Origin: Cervus elaphus | Lineage: Eukaryota; Chordata; Mammalia; Artiodactyla; Cervidae | Assembly: GCF_910594005.1 (NCBI RefSeq) | Contig: NC_057827.1 | Span: forward strand, 2,356,001 to 2,420,000 | DNA: 64,000 nucleotides | Reading direction: 5' to 3' | Shown here: positions 45,512-56,648 of the stretch, piece after piece | How positions within the stretch are numbered: position 1 is the first letter of the stretch | Layout: every line of letters starts with the position of its first letter | Translations under genes and position numbers: made by a program | The notes under the pieces: generated by a model | Told to the model about the DNA's origin: nothing | Seen by the model: only the letters and a program-made list of their open reading frames with translations | Database searches by the model: none

Positions 45512-46306
45512 AGTTGATTTTTGGTCCACGGAGCTCTTTCGTGTTGCTACAGTGACCTCACGATCCCTCGAGCCTTGAAACAGTGTTCTTGTGGTTTCTC
45601 TGAAGTGCCATCAAGGAAATCAAGGCTCCTTTCATGTGTGATGTGCAACACGGAATGGCTCTGCATGCAGTGCAGGGGAATCGGGCCTCATCTCGCTGCG
45701 AGGGGAAAGTCTTATGGTTTTTCTCGAGTTGCGATGGGAACCTGGGGTATATTCTCGAGTTACGACGGGGATGGCCCTTCCACCCACGTGTTTGTTCAGC
45801 GACGTCAGACTCCTGCCTAGTTGCGAGGGACAACTCGGGATTCTCCTCGAGGCTTGGCAGGGCAGTTGGGACGCCTCTCCAGCTGAGGCGGGAGACCAAG
45901 GGTCCCTTTCCACGTGCCACAGGAATCCTGGGACTCCTATCAAGTTTCACGAGGAGTCAGGCATCGTCTCCTTTGAAGGCACTGATCTCCACTTACCTCT
46001 GGAGTTTTCAAAGGATGTGAGGCCTACGGTCGCCATGAGGTGGAAAACTATGTCTTTCTCTGCGGTCTCCACAGGGGATTCAGACATCCTTTCATCTTGG
46101 GAGATGCAAGACGAGCCTGCATTCAAGTCACTGCAGGGATATCCGGCCTTATTTCGCGTCAGGGCATCACAGTGTCCATTCCACTTGAGGCCGCAAACTC
46201 AGGGTCCCTCTCACATACCTAGAGCTGAGAGAAGCCTCCTCTTGAGGTGCTTGTGGTAAGGTGGTATTCCTCTGGAGTCGAAGTCAGGGACTATCCTCTC
46301 ATCTCG
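45512..46306 (+). repeat. Satellite monomer 58, chimera M7/M1
   Basis: 795 bases. M7 start (CCTCGAGCC, CTTGTGGTTTC, GGAATGGCTCTGC, TCGCTGCGAGG), then M1 from GCGATGGGAACC (about 45731), CGACGTCAGACTCC, TTTGAAGGCAC, GGTGGAAAACTATG. Confidence 0.9.
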
Positions 46307-47102
46307 AGTTGATTTTTGGTCCACGGAGCTCTTTCGTGTTGCTACAGTGACCTCAGGATCCCTCGAGCCTTGAAACAGTGTTCTTGTGGTTTCTCTGGAG
46401 TGCCATCAAGGAAATCAAGGCTCCTTTCATGTGTGATGTGCAACACGGAATGGCTCTGCACGCAGTGCAGGGGGATCGGGCCTCATCTCGCGGCGAGGAG
46501 GAAGTCTCATGGTTTTTCTCGAGTTGCGGCGGGAACCTGGGGTATATTTTCGAGATACGATGGGAATGGCCCTTCCACCCACGTGTTTGTTCAGCGACGT
46601 CAGGACTCCTGCCTAGTTGCGAGGGACAACTCGGGATTCTCCTCGAGGCTTGGCAGGGCAGTTGGGACGCCTCTCCAGCTGAGGCGGGAGACCAAGGGTC
46701 CCTTTCCACGTGCCACAGGAATCCTGGGACTCCTATCAAGTTTCACGAGGAGTCAGGCATCGTCTCCTTTGGAGGCACTGATCTCAGCATACCTCTGGAG
46801 TTTTCAAAGGATGTGAGGCCTCCGGTCGCGATGAGGTGGGGAACTAGGTCTTACTCTGTGGTCTCCACAGGGGATTCAGACATCCTTTCATCTTGGGAGA
46901 TGCAAGACGAGCCTGCATTCAAGTCACTGTAGGGATATCCGGCCTTATTTCGAGTCAGGGCATCGCGGTGCGCATTCCACTGGAGGCTGCATACTCAATG
47001 TCCCTCTCACATACCTAGAGCTGAGAGAAGCCTCCTCTTGAGGTGCTTGTGGTAAGGTGGTATTCCTCTGGAGTCGAAGCCAGGGACTAACCTCTCATCT
47101 CG
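46307..47102 (+). repeat. Satellite monomer 59, class M7
   Basis: 796 bases. CCTCGAGCC, CTTGTGGTTTC, GGAATGGCTCTGC, GGCAGTTGG, CACTGTAGGG, GGTGCGCATTCCACTGG. TTCGAGATACGATGGG at 46549-46564 is a 7-of-9 match to the CENP-B box core. Confidence 0.92.
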
Positions 47103-47898
47103 AGTTGATTTTTAGTCCACGGAGCTCTTTCGTGTTGCTACAGTGACCTCAGGATCCCTCTAGGCTTGAAAGAGTGTTCTTGGGGTTTCTCTAGAGTGCC
47201 ATCAAACAAATCAAGGCTCCTTTCATGAGTGATGTGCAACACGGAATTACTGTGCACGCAGTGCAGGGGAATCGGGCCTCATTTTGCGGCGAGGGGGAAG
47301 TCTCATGGTTTTTCTCGAGTTGCGGCGGAAACCTGGGGTATATTCTCGAGTTACGACGGGGATGGTCCTTCCACACACGTGTTTGTTCAGCGATGTCAGG
47401 ACTCCTGCCTAGTTGCAAGGGCCAACTCGGGATTCTCCTTGACGCTTGGCAGGGCAATTGGGATGCCTCTCCAGCTGAGGGGGGAGACCAAGGGTCCCTT
47501 TCCACGTGCCACAGGAATCCTGGGACTCCTATCAAGTTTCAGGAGGAGTCAGGCATCGTCTCCTTTGGAGGCACTGATCTCCTCGTACCTCTGGAGTTTT
47601 CAAAGGATGTGAGGCCTCCGGTCGCGATGACGTGGGGAACTAGGTCTTTCTCTGTGGTCTCCACAGGGGATTCAGACATCCTTTCGACTTGGGAGATGCA
47701 AGACGAGCCTGCATTCAAGTCACTGCATATGTATCCGACCTTATTTTGAGTCAGGGCATCGCGGTGTCCATTCCACTTGAGGCCGCAAACTCAGGGTCCC
47801 TCTCGCATACCTAGAGCTGAGAGAAGCCTCCTCTTGAGGTGCTTGTGGTAAGGTGGTATTCCTCTGGAGTCGAAGCCAGGGACTAACCTCTCATCTCA
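47103..47898 (+). repeat. Satellite monomer 60, class M8
   Basis: 796 bases. TAGGCTTGAAAGAGTG, CAAACAAATC, ATTACTGTGCACG, GGTCCTTCC, GAGGGGGGAG, GATGACGTGG, CATATGTATCCGACC. Last M-series monomer in the window. Confidence 0.92.
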
Positions 47899-48694
47899 AG
47901 TTGATTTTTGGTCCACGGAGCACTTTCGTGTTGCTACAGTGACCTCAGGTTCCCTCTGGCCTTGAAACAGTGTTCTTGGGGTTTCTCTGGAGTGCCATCA
48001 AGGAAATCAAGGCTCCTTTTATGTGTGATGTGCAACACGGAATTGCTCTGCATGCAGTGCAGGGGAATCGGGCCTCATCTCGTGGCGAGGGGGAAGTCTC
48101 ATGGTTTTTCTCGTGTTGCGGCGGGAACCTGGGGTATATTCTCGAGTTACGACGGGGATGGCCCTCCCACAAACGTGTTTGTTCAGTGATGGCAGGACTC
48201 CTGCCTAGTTGTGAGGGAGAACTCGGGATTCTCCTCCAGGCTTGGCAGGGCAATTGAGACGCCTCTCCACCTGAGGGGGGAGACCAAGGGGCCCTTTCCA
48301 CATGACACAGGAATCCTGGGACTCCTATCAAGTTTCACGAGGAGTCAGGCATCGTCTCCTTTGGAGGCACTGATCTCTGCGTACCTCTGGAGTTTTCAAA
48401 GGATGTGAGGCCTCCGGTCGCGATGAGGTGAGGAACTAGTTCTTTCTCTGAGGTCTCCACAGGGGATTCAGACATGCTTTCGTCTTGGGAGATGCAAGAC
48501 GAGCCTGCATTCAACTCACTGCAGGGATATTCGGCCTTATTTCGAGTCAGGGCATCGCGGTGTCCATTCCACTTGAGGCCGCAAACTCAGGGTCCCTCTC
48601 ACATACCTAGAGCTGAGAGAAGCCTCCTCTTGAGGTGCTTGTGGTAAGGTGGTATTCCTCTGGAGTCGAAGCCAGGGACTAACCTCTCATCTCA
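47899..48694 (+). repeat. Satellite monomer 61, twin of 62
   Basis: 796 bases. GAGCACTTTCG, CTCTGGCCTTG, CTCGTGTTGCGG, CCCACAAACGTG, TCAGTGATGGCAGG, CAATTGAGACG, GAGGTGAGGAACTAGTTC, CATGCTTTCG, CAACTCACTG. Four differences seen from the next monomer. Confidence 0.93.
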
Positions 48695-49490
48695 AGTTGA
48701 TTTTTGGTCCACGGAGCACTTTCGTGTTGCTACAGTGACCTCAGGTTCCCTCTGGCCTTGAAACAGTGTTCTTGGGGTTTCTCTGGAGTGCCATCAAGGA
48801 AATCAAGGCTCCTTTTATGTGTGATGTGCAACACGGAATTGCTCTGCATGCAGTGCAGGGGAATCGGGCCTCATCTCGTGGCGAGGGGGAAGTCTCATGG
48901 TTTTTCTCGTGTTGCGGCGGGAACCTGGGGTATATTCTCGAGTTACGACGGGGATGGCCCTCCCACAAACGTGTTTGTTCAGTGATGGCAGGACTCCTGC
49001 CTAGTTGTGAGGGAGAACTCGGGATTCTCCTCCAGGCTTGGCAGGGCAATTGAGACGCCTCTCCAGCTGAGGGGGGAGACCAAGGGGCCCTTTCCACATG
49101 CCACAGGAATCCTGGGACTCCTATCAAGTTTCACGAGGAGTCAGGCATCGTCTCCTTTGGAGGCACTGATCTCTGCGTACCTCTGGAGTTTTCAAAGGAT
49201 GTGAGGCCTCCGGTCGCGATGAGGTGAGGAACTAGTTCTTTCTCTGAGGTCTCCACAGGGGATTCAGACATGCTTTCGTCTTGGGAGATGCAAGACGAGC
49301 CTGCATTCAACTCACTGCAGGGATATTCAGCCTTATTTCGAGTCAGGGCATCGCGGTGTCCATTCCACTTGAGGCCGCAAACTCAGGGTCCCTCTCACAT
49401 ACCTAGAGCTGAGAGAAGCCTCCTCTTGAAGTGCTTGTGGTAAGGTGGTATTCCTCTGGAGTCGAAGCCAGGGACTAACCTCTCATCTCG
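48695..49490 (+). repeat. Satellite monomer 62, twin of 61
   Basis: 796 bases. Differs from monomer 61 at CCAGCTGAGG for CCACCTGAGG, CATGCCACAGG for CATGACACAGG, ATATTCAGCC for ATATTCGGCC, and CTTGAAGTGC for CTTGAGGTGC. Confidence 0.93.
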
Positions 49491-50285
49491 AGTTGATTTT
49501 TCATTCACGGAGCTCTTTCGTGTTGTTACAGTGACCTCAGGATCCCTCTAGCCTTGAAACAGTGTTCTTGGGGTTTCTCTGGAGTGCCATCAGGAAATCA
49601 AGGCTCCTTTCATATGTGATGTGCAACTCGGAATTGCTCTGCACGCAGTGCAGGGGAATCGGGCCTCATCTCGCGGCGAGGGGGAAGTCTCATGGTTTTT
49701 CTCGAGTTGCGGCGGGAACTTTGGGTATATTCTCGAGTTACGACGGGGATGGCCCTTCCACACACGTGTTTGTTCAGCGACGTCAGGACTCCTGCCTAGT
49801 TGCGAGGGACAACTCGGGATTCTCCTCGAGGCTTGGCAGGGCAATTGGGACGCCTCCCCAGCTGAGGTGGGAGACCAAGGCTCCCTTTCCACCTGCCACA
49901 GGAATCCTGGGACTCCTATCAAGTTTCACGAGGAGTCAGGCATCGTCTCCTTTGGAGGCACTGATTTCCGCGTACCTCTGGAGTTTTCAAAGGATGTGAG
50001 GCCTCCGGTCGCGATGAGGTGGGGAACTTGGTTTTTCTCTGTGGTCTCCACAGGGGATTCAGACATCCTTTCATCTTGGGAGATGCAAGACGAGCCTGCA
50101 TTCAAGTCACTGCAGGGATATCCGGCCTTATTTTGCGTCAGGGCATCGCAGTGTCCATTCCACTTGAGGCCGCAAACTCAGGGTCCCTCTCACATACCTA
50201 GAGCTGAGAGAAGCCTCCTCTTGAGGTGCTTGTGCTAAGGTGTTTTTCCTCTGAAGTCGAAGCCAGGGACTAACCCCTCATCTCG
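49491..50285 (+). repeat. Satellite monomer 63, distal type
   Basis: 795 bases. TTTTTCATTCACGG, GTTGTTACAG, GCCATCAGGAAATC (one base lost, shared with monomer 77), GCAACTCGG, GAACTTTGGG, TTATTTTGCGTC, GTGCTAAGGTGTTTTTCC. Confidence 0.92.
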
Positions 50286-51080
50286 AGTTGATTTTTGGTC
50301 CACGGAGCTCTTTTGTGTTGCTACAGTGACCTCAGGATCCCTCTAGCCTTGAAACAGTGTTCTTGGGGTTTCTCTGGAGTGCCATTAAGGAAATCAAGGC
50401 TCCTTTCTTGTTTGATGTGCAACACGGAATTGCTCTGCATGCAGTTCAGGGGAATCTGGCCTCATCTCGCGCGAGGGGGAAGAGTCATGGTTTTTCTCGA
50501 GTTGCGGCGGGAACCTGTGGTATATTCTCGAGGTACGACGGGGATGGCCCTTCCACCCACGTGTTTGTTCAGCGACGTCAGGACTCCTGCCTAGTGGCGA
50601 GGGACAACTCGGGATTCTCCTGGAGGCTTGGCAGGGCAATTGGGACGCCTCTCCAGGTGAGGCGGGAGACCAAGTGTTCCTTTCCAGGTGCCACAGTAAT
50701 CCTGGGACTCCTATCAAGTTTCACGAGGAGTCAGGCATCGTCTCCTTTGGAGGCACTGATCTCCGCGTACCTCTGGAGTTTTCAAAGCATGTGATGCCTC
50801 CGGTCGGGATGAGGTGGCGAACTAAGTCTTTCTCTGTGATCTCCACAGGGGATTCAGACATCCTTTCATCTTGGGAGATGCAAGACGAGCCTGCATTCAA
50901 GTCACTGCAGGGATATCCGGCCTTATATCGAGTCAGGGCATCGCGGTGTCCATTCCACTTGAGGCCGCAAAATCAGGGTCCCTCTCACATACCTAGAGCT
51001 GAGAGAAGCCTGCTCCTGTAGTGCTTGTGCTAAGGTGGTATTCCTCTGGAGTCGAAGCCAGGGACTAACCTCTCATCTCG
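50286..51080 (+). repeat. Satellite monomer 64, distal type
   Basis: 795 bases. CTTGTTTGATG, TCTCGCGCGAGG (one base lost), GAAGAGTCATGG, CTCGAGGTACG, GTGTTCCTTTCCAGG, GTGATGCCTCC, GTGATCTCC. End GCCTGCTCCTGTAGTGC matches monomer 73. Confidence 0.92.
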
Positions 51081-51876
51081 AGTTGATTTTTTATCCACGG
51101 AGATCTTTCTTGTTGCTACAGTGACCTCAGGATCCCTCTAGCCTTGAAACAGTGTTCTTGGGGTTTCTCTGGAGTACCATCAAGGAAATCAAGGTTCCTT
51201 TCATGTGGGATGTGCAACACGGAATTGCTCTGCACGCAGTGCAGGGAAATCGGGCCTCATCTCGCGGCGAGGGGGAAGTCTCATGGTTTTTCTCGAGTTG
51301 CGGCGGGAACCTGGAGTATACTCTCGAGTTAAGACCGGGATGGCTCTTCCAACCAGGTGTTTGTTCAGCGACGTCAGGACTCCTGCCTAGTTGTGAGGGA
51401 CAACTCGGGATTCTCCTCGAGGCTTGGCAGGGCAATTGGGATGCCTCTCCAGCTGAGGCGGGAGACCAAGGGTCCCTTTCCACGTGCCACAGGAATCCTG
51501 GGACTCCTATCAATTTTCAGGATGAGTCAGGCATCGTCTCCTTTGGAGGCACTGATCTCCGCGTACCTCTGAAGTTTTCAAAGGATGTGAGGCCTCCGGT
51601 CGCGATGAGGTGGGGAACTAGGTCTTTCTCTGTGGTCTCCACAGGGGATTCAGACATTCTTTAGTCTTGGGAGATGCAAGACGAGCCTGCATTCAAGTCA
51701 CTGCATGGATACCCGACGTTATTTGGAGTCAGGGCATCACGGTGTCCATTCCACTTGAGGCCGCAAACTCAGGTTCACTCTCACATACCTCGAGCTGAGA
51801 GAAGCCTCCTATTGATGTGCTTGTGGTAAGGTGGTATTCCTCTGGAGTCGAAGCCAGGGACTAACCTCTCATCTCG
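51081..51876 (+). repeat. Satellite monomer 65, distal type, diverged
   Basis: 796 bases. GAGATCTTTCTTG start as in 74 and 81. Middle GTATACTCTCGAGTTAAGAC with CGGGATGG and CCAACCAGG pairs it with monomer 69. End CATGGATACCCGACG is private. Confidence 0.92.
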
Positions 51877-52672
51877 AGTTGATTCTTGGTCCACGGAGCT
51901 CTTTCGTGTTGCTACAGTGACCTCAGGATGCCTCTAGCCTTGAAACAGTGTTCTTGGGGTTTCTCTTGAGTGCGATCAAGGAAATCAAGGCTCCTTTCAT
52001 GTGTGATGTGCAACACGGAATTGCTCTGCACGCAGTGTAGGGGAATCAAGCCTCATCTCGCGGCCAGGGGGAAGTCTCATGGTTTTTCTCGAGTTGCGGC
52101 CGGAACCTGGGGTATATTCTCGAGTTACGATGGGGATGGCCCTTCCACACACGTGTTTGTTCAGCGACGTCAGGACTCCTGCCTATTTACAAGCGACAAC
52201 TCGGGATTCTCCTTGAGGCTTGGCAGGGCTATTGGGATGCCTCTCCAGCTGAGGCGGGAGACCAAGTGTCCCTTTCCACGTGCCACAGGAATCCTGGGAC
52301 TCCTATCAAGTTTCACGAGGAGTCAGTCATTGTCTCCTTTGGAGGCACTGATCTCCGCGTACCTCTGGAGTTTTCAAAGGATGTTAGGTCTCCGGTCGCG
52401 ATGAGGTGTGATACTAGGTCTTTCTCTGTGGTCTCCACAGGGGATACAGACATCCTTTCGTATTGGGAGATGCAAAACACACCTGCATTTAAGTCACTGA
52501 AGGGATATCCGGCCTTATTTCGAGTCAGGGCATCGCAGTGTCCATTCCACTTGAGGCTGCAAACTCAGGGTCCCTCTCACATACCTAGAGCTGAGAGAAG
52601 CCTCCTCTTGAGGTGCTTGTGGTAAGGTGGTATTCTTCTGGAGTCGAAGGTAGGAACTAACCTCTCATCTCG
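51877..52672 (+). repeat. Satellite monomer 66, distal type
   Basis: 796 bases. GATTCTTGGTCC, CTCTTGAGTGCG, CAGTGTAGGGGAATCAAGCC, CGGCCAGGGGG, CTATTTACAAGCG, CAAAACACACCTGCATTTAAG, GTATTCTTCTGG. Confidence 0.92.
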
Positions 52673-53468
52673 AGTTGATTCTTGGTCCACGGAGCTCTTT
52701 CGTGTTGCTACAGTGACCTCAGGATGCCTCTAGCCTTGAAACAGTGTTCTTGGGGTTTCTCTTGAGTGCCATCAAGGAAATCAAGGCTCCTTTCATGTGT
52801 GATGTGCAACACGGAATTACTCTGCACGCAGTGTAGGGGAATCGAGCCTCATCTCGCGGCGAGGGGGAAGTCTCATGGTTTTTCTCGAGTTGCGGCGGGA
52901 ACCTGGGGTATATTCTCGAGTTACGACGGGGATGGCCCTCCCAAACACGTGTTTGTTCAGCAACGTCAGGACTCCTTCCTAGTTGCGAGGGACAACTCGG
53001 GATTCTCCTCGAGGATTGGCAGGGCAATTGGGACACCTCTCCAGGTGAGGCGGGAGACCAAGGGTCCCTTTCCACCTGCCACAGGAATCCTGGGACTCCT
53101 ATCAAGTTTCACGAGGAGTCAGGCATCGTCTCCCTTGGAGGCACTGATCTCCGCGTACCTCTGGAGTTTTCAAAGGATGTGAGGCCTCCGGTCGCGATGA
53201 GCTGGGGAACTAGGTCTTTCTCTGTGGTCTCCACAGGGGATTCAGACATCCATTCATCTTGGGAGATGCAAGACGAGCCTGCATTCAAGTCACTGCACGG
53301 ATATCCGGCCTTATTTTGCGTCAGGGCATCGCAGTGTCCATTCCACTTGAGGCCGCAAACTCAGGGTCCCTCTCACATACCTAAAGCTACGAGAAGCCTC
53401 CTCTTGAGGTGCTTGTGGTAAGGTGGTGTTCCTCTAGATTCGAAATTAGGGACTAACCTCTCATCTCG
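52673..53468 (+). repeat. Satellite monomer 67, distal type
   Basis: 796 bases. GATTCTTGGTCC, CTCTTGAGTGCC, CAGTGTAGGGGAATCGAGCC, GTTCAGCAACG with CTCCTTCCTAG, GATGAGCTGGGG, CATCCATTC, CTGCACGG, TTATTTTGCG. Many marks shared with monomer 70. Confidence 0.92.
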
Positions 53469-54264
53469 AGTTGATTATTGGGCCACGGAGCTCTTTCGTG
53501 TTACTCCAGTGACCTCAGGATCCCTCTAGCCTTGAAACAGTGTTCGTGGGGTTTCTCTGGATTGCCATCAAGGAAATCAAGGCTCCTTTCATGTGTGATG
53601 TGCAACACGGAATTGCTCTGCACCCAGTGTAGGGGAATCGGGCCACATCTCGCGGCGAGGGGGAAGTCTCATGGTTTTTCTCGAGTTGCGGCGGAAACCT
53701 GGGGTATATTCTCGAGTTACGACGGGGATGGCCCTTCCACCCACGTGTTTGTTCAGCGACGTCAGGACTCCTGCCTAGTTGCGAGGGACAACTCGGGATT
53801 CTCCTCGAGGCTTGGCAGGGCAATTGGGACGCCTCTCCAGCTGAGGCGGGAGACCAAGTGTCCCTTTCCACGTGCCACAGGAATCCTGGGACTCCTATCA
53901 AGTTTCACAAGGAGTCAGGCATCGTCTCCTTTGGAAGCACTAATCTCCGCGTCCCTCTAGAGTTTTCAAAGGATGTGAGGCCTCCGGTCGCGATGACGTG
54001 GGGAACTAGGTCTTTCTCTGTGGTCTCCACAGGGGATTCAGACATCCTTTCGTCTTGGGAGATGCAAGACGAGCCTGCATTTAAGTCACTGCAGGCCTAT
54101 CCGGCCTTATTTCGAGTCAGGGCATTGCAGTGTCCATTCCACTAGAGGCCGCAAACTCAGGGTCCCTCTCACATACCTAGAGCTGAGAGAAGCCTCCTCT
54201 TGAGGTGCTTTTGGTAAGGTGCTATTCCTCTGGAGTCGAAGCCAGGGACTAACCTCTCATCTCG
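53469..54264 (+). repeat. Satellite monomer 68, distal type
   Basis: 796 bases. GATTATTGGGCC, GTGTTACTCCAG, GGATTGCC, CACCCAGTGTAGGGG, GGGCCACATC, GGAAGCACTAATCTCC, CTGCAGGCCTATCC. Start resembles monomers 71 and 80. Confidence 0.92.
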
Positions 54265-55057
54265 AGGTGATTTTTCGTCCACGGAGCTCTTTCGTGTTGC
54301 TACAGTGACCTGAGGATCCCTCTGGCCTTGAAACAGTGTTCTTGGGGTTTCTCTGGAGTGCCATCAAGAAAATCAAGGCTCCTTTCCTGTGTGATGTGCA
54401 ACACGGAATTGCTCTGCGCGCAGTGCAGGGGAATGGGGCCACATCTCGCGGCGAGGGGGAAGTCTCATGGTTTCTCTCGAGTTGCGGCGGGAACATGGGG
54501 TATACTCTCGAGTTACGACCGGGATGGTCCTTCGAACCACATGTTTGTTCAGCGACGTCAGGACTCCTGCCTAGGTGCGAGGGACAACTCAGGATGCTCC
54601 TCGAGGCTTGGCAGGGCAATTGGGATGCCTCTCCAGCTGAGGCGGGGGACCAAGGGTCCCTTTCCACGTGCCACAGGAATCCTGGGACTCCTATCAAGTT
54701 TCATAGGAGTCAGGCCTCGACTCCTTTGGAGGCACTGATCTCCGCGTACCTCTGGAGTTTTCAAAGGATGTGAGGCCTCCGGTCGCGATGAGGTGGGGAA
54801 CTAGGTCTTTCTCTGTGGTCTCCACAGGGGATTCAGACATCCGTTCGTCTTGGGAGATGCAAGACGAGCCTGCATTCAAGTCAATGCATGATATCCGGCC
54901 TTATTTCGAGTCAGGGCATCGCAGTGTCCATTGCACTTGAGGCCGCAAACTCAGGGCCCTCTCACATACCTAGAGCTGAGAGAAGCCTCCTCTTGAGGTG
55001 CTTGTGGTAAGGTGGTATTCCTCTGGAGTCGAAGCCAGGGACTAACCTCTCATCTCG
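54265..55057 (+). repeat. Satellite monomer 69, distal type, diverged and short
   Basis: 793 bases. GAGGTGATTTTTCG anchor variant, GTATACTCTCGAGTTACGAC with CGGGATGG and TTCGAACC, CATAGGAGTC (base lost), CAATGCATGATATCC (base lost), CAGGGCCCTC (base lost). Pairs with monomer 65 in its middle. Confidence 0.92.
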
Positions 55058-55853
55058 AGTTGATTTTTCATCCACGGAGCTCTTTCGTGTTGCTGCAGTG
55101 ACCTGAGGATCCCTCTAGCCTTGAAACAGTGTTCTTGGGATTTCTCTTGAGTGCCATCAAGGAAATCAAGGTTCCTTTCATGTGTGATGTGCAACACGGA
55201 ATTTCTCTGCATGCAGTGAAGGGGAATCGGGCCTCATCTCGCGGCGAGGGGGAAGTTTCATGGTTTTTCTCGAGTTGCGGCGGGAACCTGGGGTATATTC
55301 TAGAGTTACGACGGGGATGGCCCTCCCACACACATGTTTGTTCAGCAACGTCAGGACTCCTTCCTAGTTGCGAGGGACAACTCGGGATTCTCCTCGAGGC
55401 TTGGAAGGGCAATTGGGACGCCTCTCCAGGTGAGGTGGGAGACCAAGGCTCCCTTTCCACGTGCCACAGGAATCCTGGGACTCCTATCAAGTTTCACGAG
55501 GAGTCAGGCATCGTCTCCTTTGGAGGCACTGATCTCTGCGTACCTCTGGAGTTTTCAAAGGATGTGAGGCCTCCGGTCGCGATGAGCTGGGGAACTAGGT
55601 CATTCTCTGTGGTCTCCACGGGGGATTCAGACATCCATTCATCTTGGGAGATGCAAGACGAGCCTGCATTCAAGTCACTGCACGGATATCCGGCCTTATT
55701 TTGCGTCAGGGCATCGCAGTGTCCATTCCACTTGAGGCCGCAAACTCAGGGTCCTGCTCACATACCTAAAGCTGCGAGAAGCCTCCTCTTGAGGTGCTTG
55801 TGGTAAGGTGGTGTTCCTCTAGATTCGAAATTAGGGACTAACCTCTCATCTCG
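55058..55853 (+). repeat. Satellite monomer 70, distal type
   Basis: 796 bases. GACCTGAGG, CTCTTGAGTGCC, GTTCAGCAACG with CTCCTTCCTAG, GATGAGCTGGGG, CATCCATTC, CTGCACGG, CCTAAAGCTGCGAG. Close to monomer 67; both lead into a GATTATTGG monomer. Confidence 0.92.
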
Positions 55854-56648
55854 AGTTGATTATTGGTCCACGGAGCTCTTTCGTGTTACTCCAGTGACCT
55901 CAGGATCCCTCTAGCCTTGAAACAGTGTTCTTGGGGTTTCTCTGGATTGCCATGACGGAAATCAAGGCTCCTTTCATGTGTGATGTGCAACACGAAATTG
56001 CTCTGCACGCAGTGTAGGGGAATCGGGCCACATCTCGCGGCGAGGGGGAAGTCTCATGGTTTTTCTCGAGTTGCGGCGGGAACCTGGGGTATATTCTCGA
56101 GTTACGATGGGGATGGCCCTTCCACCCACTTGTTTGTTCAGCGACGTCAGGACTCCTGCCTAGTTTCGAGGGACAACTCGGGATTCTCCTCGAGGCTTGG
56201 CAGGGCAGTTGTGACGCCTCTCCAGCTTAGGCGGGAGACCAAAGGTCCCTTTCCATGTGCCACAGGAATCCTGGGACTCCTATCAAATTTCAGAGGAGTC
56301 AGGCCTCGTCTCCTTTGGAAGCACTGATCTCCGCGTACCTCTGGAGTTTTCAAAGGACGTGAGGCCTCCGGTCGCGATGAGGTGAGGAACTAGGTCGTTC
56401 TCTGTGGTCTCCACAGGGGATTCAGACATCCTTTCGTCTTGGGAGATGCAAGACCAGCCTGCATTCAAGTCACTGCAGGGATATCCGGCCTTATTTCGAG
56501 TCAGGGCATTGCGGTGTCCATTCCACTTGAGGCTGCAAATTGAGTGTCCCTCTCACATACCTAGAGCTGAGAGAAGCCTCCACTTGAGGTGCTTGTGGTA
56601 AGGTGGTATTCCTCTGGAGTCGAAGCCAGGGACTAACCCCTCATCTTG
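55854..56648 (+). repeat. Satellite monomer 71, distal type
   Basis: 795 bases. GATTATTGG, GTTACTCCAG, CATGACGG, CACGAAATTG, GGGCCACATC, CCACTTGTTTG, TAGTTTCGAGG, GTTGTGACG, CAGAGGAGTC, AGGACGTGAGG, GACCAGCC. Near copy of monomer 80 except at the 3' end. Confidence 0.92.

Larger units (their letters stand above)
42331..47898 (+). repeat. Higher-order repeat, M-series copy 5
   Basis: Monomers 54 to 60 run M2/3, M4, M5, M6-like, M7/1, M7, M8. M7 sequence is partly doubled because monomer 58 starts as M7 and ends as M1 before a complete M7 follows. This is the last M-series copy in the window. Confidence 0.6.
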
